Assembly (NCBI GenBank): GCA_027084145.1 | Contig: JALWLM010000286.1 | Coordinates: 931 to 14,728, forward strand | DNA: 13,798 bases | Source: Crocinitomicaceae bacterium | GTDB lineage: Bacteria > Bacteroidota > Bacteroidia > Flavobacteriales_D > Crocinitomicaceae | Direction: 5' to 3' | In this document: positions 6,082-13,782 of the stretch, piece by piece | Layout of the letters: each line of letters begins with the position of its first letter | How positions within the stretch are numbered: position 1 is the stretch's first letter | Position numbers and translations under genes: made by a program | Notes under the pieces: model-generated | The model's input: only the letters and a program-made list of their open reading frames with translations | Told to the model about the DNA's origin: nothing | The model's database searches: none

Positions 6082-6717
6082 CTATTTTTTAAGCAGAAAT
6101 GCTAATTCTGAAAGAATCATTGCTGTTGCCCCCCAAACCACTTTTTGCTGAATATCAAAATAAGGAACATCTTTTTGCCTTAATTGAGACGTAATCCTAA
6201 TATCTTTGCTCTTCCTTACTTTTTTATCTAATAAAACATCTGTATCAAACAATATAATTTCTTCAACCTCCCTTTTATCCGGTTTTAAACCTTTTGGCTC
6301 CTGATCCAACACAAATACATTAGGACTAATCATAAAATTACTTACAGGAATATAGATGTCACTTAATTTAAAGAGCATTTCTTTTTTGGAAAGTTGTAGC
6401 CCGATTTCCTCTTTACACTCTCTTATCGCTGTTTCAATAAGTGACTCTGACAACTCTCTTTTCCCTCCCGGAAATGAAATTTGACCACTATGATGTCCTC
6501 TATACACAGGACGCTTAATTAAAATAGACTTTATTTTATTTTTTGACGGAAATAAAACGACTGCAACAGAAGCCTCTACAGGATTTGTGTTTTCAGCTAT
6601 TTTTAATCGATGTTTTAATCGCTTTAAAGGAGCTAAATCCTGATGGGCCAAATCACCGGGAAGCCCTTCTTCTTTTATCTTTGATAAAAGAAACGTTTTA
6701 AATACTTCAGTATTCAT
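6082..6717 (-). CDS. Nudix hydrolase, CoA pyrophosphatase (NudL) type
   Basis: This 211-residue protein has a complete Nudix box: G85-x5-E91-x7-R99-E100-C-K-E103-E104-I-G-L107, which binds Mg2+ for pyrophosphate cleavage. Just before it, SILIKRPVYRGHHSGQISF followed by PGG resembles the NuCoA motif (LLTxR..R.HxGQxxFPGG) that marks enzymes cutting CoA and acyl-CoA to 3',5'-ADP and phosphopantetheine. The NuCoA arginine is displaced by one residue, as G74 follows R73. The length is close to family members (about 190-220). The ATG directly abuts the stop codon of the upstream M16 gene (TAA then ATG), indicating translational coupling. It is the last gene of the six-gene operon, and no terminator is visible before hsp20. 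Confidence 0.85.
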   Translation of the reverse strand: MNTEVFKTFLLSKIKEEGLPGDLAHQDLAPLKRLKHRLKIAENTNPVEASVAVVLFPSKNKIKSILIKRPVYRGHHSGQISFPGGKRELSESLIETAIRECKEEIGLQLSKKEMLFKLSDIYIPVSNFMISPNVFVLDQEPKGLKPDKREVEEIILFDTDVLLDKKVRKSKDIRITSQLRQKDVPYFDIQQKVVWGATAMILSELAFLLKK

Positions 6718-7977
6718 TTATCCTGCACTTACGATAGTCATTTCCTCCCAATTTAAATATTTTCGAGCAACCTCTTGTATCTTTTCAGGTTTAATTTCTT
6801 TTGTTCTTTGAATGGCTTTATTATAGAAATCCAAATCCATGTCTTGCAATCGAACATTTAAAAATGCATCCATTTGAGAAAACGGTCCGTCTGAGTCTTT
6901 AAGTACTTGGCCCACAATATAATTTTTCACTAAGTCTAATTCTTCCTTAGAAACAAGCTCTATTTGGAGTCGTTCGATTTCTTTTTTTATCTCCTTAATC
7001 GTTGCATCTTTAACGTCTGCCCGAACTTCTGTCCCAATTGTAAAATAACCGGTATTTTTCAATTCCATGACAAAAGACCCTATACCATAAGTATATCCTT
7101 TGTCTTCCCTAATATTAGACATTAAACGGCTCCCGAAGTAATCTCCTAAAACAGTGTTTAAAATGGTGAAATCAATAAAATCTTTGTGCTTTTTAGTAAA
7201 AATTGTTCTCCCTATTCGAATGGCGTTTTGCAATGCACCTTCTTTCTTCACATGGAAAACACCTCTTTCATTTTTTATTGTTTTTTCAAATTCTATTTTT
7301 TGATCCCTACTCATATTTTTTACTGCATCAATAATGTGAGCCAACTCTTGATCTCCAACATCTCCAACAAGTGAAACATGAGATAATCCTTTCAAATAAT
7401 GCTTTTGATGAAAGGCCTGCAAGTCTTCAATCGATACATTGTCATAGTCTTCCAACGATGCTGTTTTTGCATAATCCGGATGAGTTGAAAAAATACGCTT
7501 TCTGTACTCCATTTGTGCCAAAAAGCTTACTTTTCCCATATTGATTTTAAACCGTTGTTTTTTATCTGACAAATACTCTTTGACTTCCTTTTCATGGAAA
7601 GCGACATTTTGAATCGCATCCATTACAATATCAAAAAGAGGGATTAAGTTTTCTCTCAAGCAGTAGATGGTCAACACGGCATATTCTAAGGATGCAGAGG
7701 AATTAAAGAACCCTCCAAGAGCATCAATTTCCGATGCGATTTTTATAGCACTCTTTTCATTTGTTCCTGAAAGAAGCAAACCGTTTACTGTTCCCGGAAT
7801 AATTCCTTTTCCTGTAACACTCCCTGCTTGAAAGTGTAAATCTAAACGACAAGTTTCATTGGGAACCGCTGAAATATGATATAGTTCCGTATATTCTGAA
7901 ATTGGTAAAACCTTTGGTTTTAGAAAATCAACTTTTTCTATTTCCTTTATCTCCGGTTGTTTTGTCCTATCTAACAT
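6718..7977 (-). CDS. M16 family metallopeptidase-like protein, zinc site absent
   Basis: This 419-residue protein has two M16 domains. The position of the HxxEH zinc motif before the conserved GT (71-72) reads G62-T-V-N65-G66, so it cannot hold zinc. The C-terminal half keeps the glycine-rich loop and Arg/Tyr block FGSRLMSNIREDKGYTYG (281-298) that clamps substrate in M16B enzymes. This is the non-catalytic partner (alpha-MPP-like) of a heterodimer, and the catalytic subunit is the gene immediately upstream. The two genes overlap by 11 bp. No signal peptide is apparent, so a cytoplasmic location is inferred. The substrate is unknown; peptides or processing of small proteins are typical for the family. 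Confidence 0.88.
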   Translation of the reverse strand: MLDRTKQPEIKEIEKVDFLKPKVLPISEYTELYHISAVPNETCRLDLHFQAGSVTGKGIIPGTVNGLLLSGTNEKSAIKIASEIDALGGFFNSSASLEYAVLTIYCLRENLIPLFDIVMDAIQNVAFHEKEVKEYLSDKKQRFKINMGKVSFLAQMEYRKRIFSTHPDYAKTASLEDYDNVSIEDLQAFHQKHYLKGLSHVSLVGDVGDQELAHIIDAVKNMSRDQKIEFEKTIKNERGVFHVKKEGALQNAIRIGRTIFTKKHKDFIDFTILNTVLGDYFGSRLMSNIREDKGYTYGIGSFVMELKNTGYFTIGTEVRADVKDATIKEIKKEIERLQIELVSKEELDLVKNYIVGQVLKDSDGPFSQMDAFLNVRLQDMDLDFYNKAIQRTKEIKPEKIQEVARKYLNWEEMTIVSAG

Positions 7978-9211
7978 TTTTTGCTTTGACTTTTAATAAA
8001 GAACATTTTGTTTTTTGCAAAACATCATTTGCAACATCTAAAATATCCTTTGATGTTACTTTTTTATATAATTCCGTTTCTTCATTGATTCGATTTGTAT
8101 CTCCAAGCATTTTATAATAGCACAAATTCATTGCTCTATTCAAAATATTTTGTTCTTCAAATGCTTTAGCTGTAAGAAACTTATTTAACAATTTCTGCAT
8201 TTCTTCTTCTGAAATTTCTTCCTTCTTCACCTTCTCTAACTCTTCCCATAAAGCTTCATCTAACATTTCAAAGCAAACTCCTTCATTTAACTTTCCGGAA
8301 ACAATAAGTAAGCCTTCATCCAAAGATCCTAAAATATATGCTGATATTTCCGATACTAATTGCATCTCTTTTTTCAGTGAAACGTATAGCCTTGAACTTT
8401 TTTCCCTCCCCAATAAATCCGAAAGAAGGTCCGTAACTACATATTCAGGACTATTTTTGTCACACATTTTAAAGGCGTAGTAAAATGCATCTGCCGGCAC
8501 TTCTCTTTCTATTGTTTTTTCTCTAAATTCCGTTTGCTGCGGCTCTTTGGGTATTTTTCTTTGGTTCTCTTCTCCTGCCGGAATATCGCTATACCATTTA
8601 TGAACTAATGCTTTGATTTCATTTAATTCAAAATTGCCACAAATACTTAAAATTGCATTGCTTGGAGAATAAAACTTTTTAAAGAAAGCTTTTACATCCT
8701 CCATCGTTGCATTTTCGATATGTTCAATCGATTTTCCTATTGTCGCCCACTTATAAGGATGTTCCTTATATGCTAATGGTCGAAGCTCCAACCAAACATC
8801 CCCATAAGGTTGATTTAAATAACGTTGTTTAAATTCTTCAATAACAACATTACGTTGTACTTCCAGACTTTTTTCCGTAAATGCCAAAGACAACATTCTG
8901 TCACTTTCCAACCACAATGCTATTTCAATATTTTCTTTAGGCAAAACCTCATAATAATTTGTAATATCATTCGATGTAAAGGCATTATTTTCCCCTCCCG
9001 CTTCTTGTAATGGTGTATCAAAATTCGGGATATGAATTGAACCTCCAAACATTAAATGCTCAAATAGATGAGCGAATCCCGTTTTATCCTCTTCTTCATC
9101 AATTGCTCCTACCTTATACAAGGTATTAACCACCGCCATTGGTGTTGTATGATCTTTGTGAAAAATAACCGTTAAGCCATTTTCAAGTTGAAATTCATCA
9201 AAGTGAATCAT
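7967..9211 (-). CDS. M16 family zinc metallopeptidase, catalytic subunit
   Basis: This 414-residue protein has the inverted zinc motif H48-L-F-E51-H52 and the downstream acidic ligand in NVVIEE (E125/E126), about 73 residues later. That is a complete M16 active site: two His and a distal Glu bind zinc, and E51 is the base. The N-terminus (LENGLTVIFHKDHTTPMAVV) is typical of M16B. The second half is a weakly conserved M16 domain. It pairs with the zinc-less M16 gene overlapping its 3' end, as in MPP and bacterial M16B heterodimers. There is no signal peptide at the chosen start, which follows the NMO/FabK-like stop by 3 bp. Other Bacteroidota M16 pairs can be exported, so the location is not certain. 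Confidence 0.93.
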   Translation of the reverse strand: MIHFDEFQLENGLTVIFHKDHTTPMAVVNTLYKVGAIDEEEDKTGFAHLFEHLMFGGSIHIPNFDTPLQEAGGENNAFTSNDITNYYEVLPKENIEIALWLESDRMLSLAFTEKSLEVQRNVVIEEFKQRYLNQPYGDVWLELRPLAYKEHPYKWATIGKSIEHIENATMEDVKAFFKKFYSPSNAILSICGNFELNEIKALVHKWYSDIPAGEENQRKIPKEPQQTEFREKTIEREVPADAFYYAFKMCDKNSPEYVVTDLLSDLLGREKSSRLYVSLKKEMQLVSEISAYILGSLDEGLLIVSGKLNEGVCFEMLDEALWEELEKVKKEEISEEEMQKLLNKFLTAKAFEEQNILNRAMNLCYYKMLGDTNRINEETELYKKVTSKDILDVANDVLQKTKCSLLKVKAKNVR

Positions 9212-9214
9212 AAA

Positions 9215-10171
9215 TTAAAATTTATATTTTCGCGTTGTTTGAGTTGCTATTGTTTCTCTAAATTCTTGTACAATCTCTTCTATAATATCTTTTGCAGGCA
9301 AAATCTGATTGATCATCCCTGAAACTTGTCCTATTTCTAATTCCCCTTCTTTCAAGTCACCTTCAAACATTCCTTTCTTTGCTCTTCCTCTCCCTAACAA
9401 TGCTTTTAACTCTTCCACCGATGCACACTTCTCATAAGCCTCTATTATCTTTTGGAAAAACTCGTTTTTTATCAAACGAACAGGAGTAATTTCTTTTAAC
9501 GTAAGCTCAGTATCTCCTTCCTTTGCTTCAATTACCGCTTTTTTAAAGTTCTCATGAGCACTTGATTCAAGAGATGTCACAAAACGACTTCCGATTTGAA
9601 CTCCATCTGCTCCAAGATTCATTACAGCAGCCATTTGTCTTCCGTTACCAATACCTCCTGCAGCAATCAATGGAATTTTAATTGCATCTGCAACCATAGG
9701 AATTAAACACAGCGTCGTTGTCTCTTCTCTCCCGTTGTGCCCTCCAGCCTCAAAACCTTCCGCTACTACGGCATCCACCCCTGCTGCTTCTGCTTTTAAT
9801 GCAAATTTCACACTGGAAACAACATGAACGACTTTTATTCCTTTATCTTTTAAAATCGGCGTCCATATCTTAGGATTACCTGCGGATGTAAAGACAATCG
9901 GCACCTCATGTTTAATAATGGTTTCTATATGTTTATCGATATCAGGATAAAGCATTGGCAAATTCACCGCAAATGGTTGATCTGTTGCTGCTTTACATTT
10001 TCTAATATGCTCATCTAAAACATCAGGATACATTGATCCTGACCCGATAATTCCTAATCCACCTGCATTTGATACTGCTGATGCTAATTCCCATCCTGAA
10101 CACCAAATCATTCCTCCTTGAATAATCGGGTATTTTATGCCAAAAAGTTCTAAAATTCTATTTTTTGCCAT
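9215..10171 (-). CDS. FMN-dependent NMO/FabK-like oxidoreductase
   Basis: This is a 318-residue TIM-barrel flavoprotein. It has the family's N-terminal KYPIIQGGM (14-21), a GLGIIGSG phosphate loop (38-45), the catalytic His145 in GFEAGGHNG, and the FMN-binding IPLIAAGGIGNG and LGADGVQIGSRF strands. Nitronate monooxygenase (oxidises propionate 3-nitronate and other nitronates) and FabK (enoyl-ACP reductase II) share these motifs and length. The GFEAGGHNG and the late VRLIKNEF segment fit either. The neighbouring ABM-fold gene (2 bp upstream) gives a redox context that slightly favours NMO, which is inference. Starting at the ATG 10171, the protein needs no extension. Confidence 0.87.
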   Translation of the reverse strand: MAKNRILELFGIKYPIIQGGMIWCSGWELASAVSNAGGLGIIGSGSMYPDVLDEHIRKCKAATDQPFAVNLPMLYPDIDKHIETIIKHEVPIVFTSAGNPKIWTPILKDKGIKVVHVVSSVKFALKAEAAGVDAVVAEGFEAGGHNGREETTTLCLIPMVADAIKIPLIAAGGIGNGRQMAAVMNLGADGVQIGSRFVTSLESSAHENFKKAVIEAKEGDTELTLKEITPVRLIKNEFFQKIIEAYEKCASVEELKALLGRGRAKKGMFEGDLKEGELEIGQVSGMINQILPAKDIIEEIVQEFRETIATQTTRKYKF

Positions 10172-10173
10172 TT

Positions 10174-10497
10174 TTATTGTTTTTTAGTTTTTTGTTTTTC
10201 TGCAAAACCATCAAAGTAAGTATTCACACTCCAAGCTTGTGGTTTTTCGGAAAACCAAGGTTTTATATTTGGCCAAACATTTCCAAAAGTTTCTGATTTC
10301 CGATAAGCCTCCAATGCTTCTTCTGATTCCCAATAACTATAAGTTAAAATGATTCCGGGAGAGTGAATGTCTTGATGTAACCGCATACCGAGGCAACCCG
10401 GAAAATTATTTACTTTCTCTTTGATATTATCAAAAAACCGAAGAAAATATTCTACTCTATCTTCTTGAAACGATAACTGAACAATTCGTGTAATCAT
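10174..10497 (-). CDS. ABM-fold monooxygenase-like protein
   Basis: This 107-residue single-domain protein looks like a dimeric alpha+beta barrel. It opens with a strand (MITRIVQLSFQ), has a helix ending NFPGC, a central strand GMRLHQDI, then LTYSYWESEEALEAY, and a helix RKSETFGNVWP, the usual order in antibiotic biosynthesis monooxygenase (ABM) and quinol monooxygenase relatives. The YSYWES..EALEAYRKSE segment is characteristic. Such proteins act as cofactor-free oxygenases or haem-related enzymes, but many have unknown substrates. It sits between the SAM hydrolase family gene (5 bp) and the NMO/FabK-like gene (2 bp), clearly in one operon. The Lys-rich tail (101-107) has no assigned role. 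Confidence 0.8.
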   Translation of the reverse strand: MITRIVQLSFQEDRVEYFLRFFDNIKEKVNNFPGCLGMRLHQDIHSPGIILTYSYWESEEALEAYRKSETFGNVWPNIKPWFSEKPQAWSVNTYFDGFAEKQKTKKQ

Positions 10498-10502
10498 TTT
10501 AA

Positions 10503-11393
10503 TTAAAAAAGCTCATTTATATTTTTAGCAGAACCTCGATACGTAAATCTCACAACGACGGAGTCTCCTATCTTCAAACCCATTAAACTTGCAGCACAAC
10601 CTCCTCTACCTGTTACTCCTTCATTCATTGCTATTTCCAAATTTCCTATATCATTAAAAAAGCTAACCGCATCCCCCGGGTTTGCTGCAGAATAACTATG
10701 TCCAATTCCAATTTTATTTCTATTAGATAACTCTATTGCTGCCTGTATATCATCTTTTCCCTCGTCTTTTAAATCAAGAATCTTCTGTTGAAATATTTGC
10801 TTAGAAATATTTGTTATTGCATTCCCATAATAATCCACATGAATAATATGTCCGATAATAGCATCTTTATCGATAAATGCTTGTAATCGATGTTTTTTAC
10901 GCACAAAAGAGTCAGGTATTCCCAACTGTCCTAACTCTATTTTATTCATTAACGCTGTAGCAACAGGGACCAAGATATTTTTTGTTGGAAATCTAAAAGT
11001 CTTATTTTTTAAAATATCTAAGCGAATTCTCCAAAACCCCTCATAATCATCATCTCCAACCAACAATGAAAAAAAATCATCATTTACCGATAAAAAGTAT
11101 TGTCCTCTATACAAAAGTATAGAAGGTTGTGATGTTTTGTTTTTTTCATTGATTCCCTTAAAAATAGTTGGAGATATCTCATCCTTCACTCCAATGATAT
11201 GGACGGTTCCTTTTGGAAACTCATGAATACAAGCTGAAACTTGAAAAACTGCATTTGAAAAATCCCCCATTATTATTTGGTGAGATATATCTATAATATT
11301 TACTTGTTTATTTAATGCTAAAATTTTTGCTTTTACCACTCCTACGTAGTAGTCTTTCTCTCCAAAATCTGTAGTAAGTGTAATGATTCCCAT
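10503..11393 (-). CDS. DUF62 (SAM hydrolase/halogenase family) protein, diverged active site
   Basis: This 296-residue protein matches the SAM hydrolase (adenosine-forming)/fluorinase family. It has TTDFGEKDYYVGVVKAKI at the N-terminus, NIIDISHQI (32-40), FPKGTVHIIGV (59-69), and a second domain with VDYYGNAITNI (186-196) and FFNDIGNLEIAMNEG (245-259). Usual family members hold SAM and a water-activating Asp/Arg/His set around VDPGVGTxR, followed by a DNG motif. Here those stretches read VKDEISPTI (69-77), a long insertion (78-90), and VNDDFF (103-108). The canonical residues are therefore not seen at either place. It may be a weakly active or binding-only member. It is the first gene of the six-gene operon and is transcribed divergently from phoH. 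Confidence 0.8.
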   Translation of the reverse strand: MGIITLTTDFGEKDYYVGVVKAKILALNKQVNIIDISHQIIMGDFSNAVFQVSACIHEFPKGTVHIIGVKDEISPTIFKGINEKNKTSQPSILLYRGQYFLSVNDDFFSLLVGDDDYEGFWRIRLDILKNKTFRFPTKNILVPVATALMNKIELGQLGIPDSFVRKKHRLQAFIDKDAIIGHIIHVDYYGNAITNISKQIFQQKILDLKDEGKDDIQAAIELSNRNKIGIGHSYSAANPGDAVSFFNDIGNLEIAMNEGVTGRGGCAASLMGLKIGDSVVVRFTYRGSAKNINELF

Positions 11394-11424
11394 TGCAAAG
11401 CGGATAAAAGCCTTAAAATTTATT

Positions 11425-11432
11425 TATTTTTG
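11425..11432 (+). promoter_or_regulatory. Putative phoH promoter -7 element
   Basis: TATTTTTG fits the Bacteroidota -7 consensus TAnnTTTG, and no clear -33 TTTG was seen. The leader would be about 50 nt. The 12-mer TTTATTTTTGTC around it also occurs in front of the rhodanese gene. Confidence 0.4.
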
Positions 11433-11435
11433 TCT

Positions 11436-11443
11436 CAAAAGTA
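11436..11443 (-). promoter_or_regulatory. Putative promoter -7 element of the six-gene operon
   Basis: The minus strand reads TACTTTTG, a match to TAnnTTTG. It sits about 43 bp before the first ATG (11393) and 3 bp from the oppositely facing phoH element, so the two divergent promoters overlap. Confidence 0.4.
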
Positions 11444-11489
11444 AGATTATTTTGCTAAATTAAATATGTATAAAACACGTAAATAGTCA

Positions 11490-12467
11490 TTGGAAAGAAA
11501 AATTGTAATTAAAGGATTAAATCCTGCCGAATTATTAGGGGTAAGAAATGCTAAACTAAAGCATCTTCAATCTTATTTCCCAAAGTTGAAAATTGTCGCC
11601 AGAGGAAATGAATTAATGCTTTATGGTGATGAAGAAATTATGGATGAATTTGAAAAAAAATTCAACTTGATTCTACGCCATTTCCACAAATATAACCGAC
11701 TGACTGAAAATAACATTGACAATTTGATGCTATCCGATGGGGATGAACTTTTAGAAAAAGATAATGGAAATGAAATTTTAGTTCATGGAAATCATGGAGC
11801 TAAAATTACAGCACGGACAGTCAATCAGAAAAAATTAGTGGATTTAGTCCATAAAAATGATATGGTCTTCGCTGTAGGCCCCGCCGGTACAGGGAAAACA
11901 TATACGGCAGTTGCTCTTGCGGTACAAGCATTAAAAGCCAAACAGGTTAAACGAATCATATTAACTCGCCCTGCTGTAGAAGCCGGTGAAAATTTAGGTT
12001 TTCTTCCCGGTGATATGAAAGAAAAGTTAGACCCCTATATGATGCCATTGTACGATGCTCTAAGGGACATGATTCCTTTGGAAAAATTGGCAGACATGAT
12101 TGAATTAAACATTATTGAGATTGCTCCTTTGGCCTTTATGAGAGGGAGAACATTAGATAAAGCTTTTGTGATTTTAGATGAAGCACAAAATGCAACGGTA
12201 ATGCAAATGAAAATGTTTTTAACCCGTATGGGAATGACCGCTAAGTTTATCATTACCGGAGATATGTCTCAAGTTGATCTAAAACGGGGAGAACGCTCAG
12301 GTTTGGCTTATGCACTTGATATATTAAAAGATATAGAAGGTATTGGAATTGTTCGAATGGGGAAATCGGATGTAATTCGACATAAATTAGTTAAACGAAT
12401 CATTGATGCTTTTTCAGAGGCAGAAAAAAATGAAGAAAAAAATGACCAAAGCACTAACAAACGCTAA
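11490..12467 (+). CDS. phoH: PhoH family P-loop protein
   Basis: This 325-residue protein is a PhoH-type ATPase of the SF1 helicase-like clade, linked to RNA metabolism. An N-terminal KH-like segment (about 1-75) is followed by the ATPase core. Walker A is GPAGTGKT (130-137), Walker B is VILDEAQN (227-234), and further core motifs are LTRPAVEAGENLGFLPGD (158-175) and FIITGDMSQVDL (253-264). Translation starts with TTG. An in-frame TAG at 11484-11486 rules out any start further upstream, and the first in-frame ATG (Met43) falls inside the KH-like segment, which is otherwise complete from the TTG. No strong Shine-Dalgarno is visible. The stop lies inside the purC gene, which makes phoH-purC a two-gene operon, an arrangement seen in Flavobacteriia. 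Confidence 0.95.
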   Translation: MERKIVIKGLNPAELLGVRNAKLKHLQSYFPKLKIVARGNELMLYGDEEIMDEFEKKFNLILRHFHKYNRLTENNIDNLMLSDGDELLEKDNGNEILVHGNHGAKITARTVNQKKLVDLVHKNDMVFAVGPAGTGKTYTAVALAVQALKAKQVKRIILTRPAVEAGENLGFLPGDMKEKLDPYMMPLYDALRDMIPLEKLADMIELNIIEIAPLAFMRGRTLDKAFVILDEAQNATVMQMKMFLTRMGMTAKFIITGDMSQVDLKRGERSGLAYALDILKDIEGIGIVRMGKSDVIRHKLVKRIIDAFSEAEKNEEKNDQSTNKR

Positions 12468-13398
12468 ATTTCAATTTAAAGGACAGAAAGACGTATATCA
12501 TGGAAAAGTAAGAGATGTATATACCCTAGACAATGGTCTACTTGTCATGGTAGCATCTGATAGAATCTCTGCTTTTGACCATATTTTACCTAAAGGTATT
12601 CCTTTTAAAGGGCAAGTGTTAAATCAAGTTGCCACAATGTTTTTAGAAGCAACTAGAGACATTGTTCCTAATTGGTTATTAGCTACTCCCGACCCATGTG
12701 TTGCTGTAGGGCATGCTTGTGAACTAATACGCGTGGAAATGGTTATACGAGGATATTTGGCAGGACATGCTGCAAGAGAATATAAAACCGGAAAACGCGA
12801 GTTATGTGGTGTACCATTACCTGAAGGAATGAAAGAAAACGATAAATTTCCAACTCCAATCATTACTCCCGCAACAAAAGCTGAAGAAGGACATGATGAA
12901 GACATTTCAAGAGAAGAGATTATCTCTAAAGGCATTGTCCCTGAAGACATTTATATTCAACTGGAAGAATATACACGTAAATTATTCCAAAGAGGGACAG
13001 AAATGGCAGATAAAAGAGGGTTAATTTTAGTCGATACAAAATATGAATTCGGAATAAAAGACGGTAAAGTGATGCTCATCGATGAAATTCACACCCCTGA
13101 TTCTTCTCGTTATTTTTATAAAACCGGGTATGAAGAGAGACAAAAAAAGGGAGAACCTCAAAAACAATTGTCCAAAGAATTTGTTCGACAATGGCTAATT
13201 GAACATGGATTTCAAGGTTTAGAAGGACAAAAAATACCTGATATGCCGGATGATTTTGTTCAAACAGTTTCCGATAGATATATTGAATTGTACGAAAAAA
13301 TTACAGGAAAAAAATTCATTAAAGCAGATACGGAAAATATTGAAGAACGTATCCAAAAAAATGTAAATAATTATCTGGAGTCAATTAAAGTATCTTAA
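12442..13398 (+). CDS. purC: Phosphoribosylaminoimidazole-succinocarboxamide synthase (PurC)
   Basis: PurC joins CAIR and aspartate with ATP hydrolysis to make SAICAR in purine synthesis. The chosen 318-residue form starts at ATG 12442 (MTKALTNAKFQF), which puts the conserved GKVRDVY (21-27) at the distance usual for Flavobacteria PurC. Further motifs are VASDRISAFDHILPKGIPFKGQ (37-58), VIRGYLAGHAAREY (101-114), the ATP-site DTKYEFG (198-204), and DEIHTPDSSRY (214-224). Upstream in-frame starts (TTG 12403, ATG 12406, ATG 12430) would add 13, 12 or 4 residues. ATG 12430 is the only serious alternative. The start overlaps the phoH 3' end by 26 bp. Confidence 0.96.
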   Translation: MTKALTNAKFQFKGQKDVYHGKVRDVYTLDNGLLVMVASDRISAFDHILPKGIPFKGQVLNQVATMFLEATRDIVPNWLLATPDPCVAVGHACELIRVEMVIRGYLAGHAAREYKTGKRELCGVPLPEGMKENDKFPTPIITPATKAEEGHDEDISREEIISKGIVPEDIYIQLEEYTRKLFQRGTEMADKRGLILVDTKYEFGIKDGKVMLIDEIHTPDSSRYFYKTGYEERQKKGEPQKQLSKEFVRQWLIEHGFQGLEGQKIPDMPDDFVQTVSDRYIELYEKITGKKFIKADTENIEERIQKNVNNYLESIKVS

Positions 13399-13413
13399 TA
13401 ACAAAAATGAGTC

Positions 13414-13433
13414 AATGTAACTTTTACTACATT
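13414..13433. repeat. Short inverted repeat upstream of the rhodanese gene
   Basis: AATGTA (13414-13419) and TACATT (13428-13433) form a 6-bp inverted repeat with an 8-bp spacer. It overlaps the expected -33 region of the rhodanese promoter, so it may be an operator. The repeat is short and may be chance in AT-rich DNA. Confidence 0.25.
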
Positions 13434-13452
13434 TAAACATAAAAACATCATT

Positions 13453-13460
13453 TATTTTTG
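13453..13460 (+). promoter_or_regulatory. Putative rhodanese promoter -7 element
   Basis: TATTTTTG fits TAnnTTTG and is embedded in the same 12-mer (TTTATTTTTGTC) as the phoH promoter. The leader would be about 20 nt to the ATG at 13486. No terminator separates it from purC, so read-through may add expression. Confidence 0.45.
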
Positions 13461-13485
13461 TCCTAAAATCTAAAACATATAAGAT

Positions 13486-13731
13486 ATGACAATTGTAGAT
13501 GTTAGAACACCTGGGGAATTTATGGGGGGACATGTTCCCGGATCAATTAATATCCCCTTACAAGAAATTGTACAACGAGAAGAAGAAGTGATGAGTTTGC
13601 CTACTCCTATTATCTTTTGTTGTGCTTCCGGTAATAGAAGTGGACAAGCAACAATGTACTTCAAGCAAAAAGGATTAGAATGCGAAAATGGTGGAGGATG
13701 GATGGAAGTCAACGCACAAGTAAATCGTTAA
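13486..13731 (+). CDS. Minimal single-domain rhodanese (sulfurtransferase-like)
   Basis: This is an 81-residue protein, shorter than GlpE/PspE-type rhodaneses of about 100 residues, because the N-terminal strand-helix is missing. The recognisable parts are VDVRTPGEFMGGHVPGSINIPL (4-25) and the active-site loop C46-A-S-G-N-R-S52, with Cys46 as the likely persulfide-forming nucleophile and Cys45 directly before it. The family moves sulfane sulfur from thiosulfate or polysulfide to thiols. No signal peptide is present, so it should be cytosolic. It has its own putative promoter (13453-13460) and a terminator directly after it, so it forms a single-gene unit. The start at ATG 13486 is supported by the promoter spacing. 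Confidence 0.88.
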   Translation: MTIVDVRTPGEFMGGHVPGSINIPLQEIVQREEEVMSLPTPIIFCCASGNRSGQATMYFKQKGLECENGGGWMEVNAQVNR

Positions 13732-13754
13732 ACTTTTCTTTCGTTAAAAAAACA

Positions 13755-13782
13755 AAAAAGCAACTCTATTGAGTTGCTTTTT
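13755..13782 (+). terminator. Intrinsic terminator of the rhodanese gene
   Basis: A 12-bp perfect stem (AAAAAGCAACTC/GAGTTGCTTTTT) has a TATT loop and an A-tract and T-tract on its sides. It is 23 bp past the stop at 13731 and could also terminate transcription arriving from the right. Confidence 0.9.

Noticed and set aside
12403..12441. N-terminal extension of PurC from TTG 12403, ATG 12406 or ATG 12430
   Set aside because: It encodes a low-complexity MMLFQRQKK-type stretch read from the phoH end, and the MTKALT start fits family spacing better.
12624..12950. 108-residue open frame antisense to purC
   Set aside because: purC is fully conserved on the other strand; the antisense frame shows no domain.
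13470..13712. 80-residue open frame antisense to the rhodanese gene
   Set aside because: The rhodanese motifs on the plus strand explain this region.
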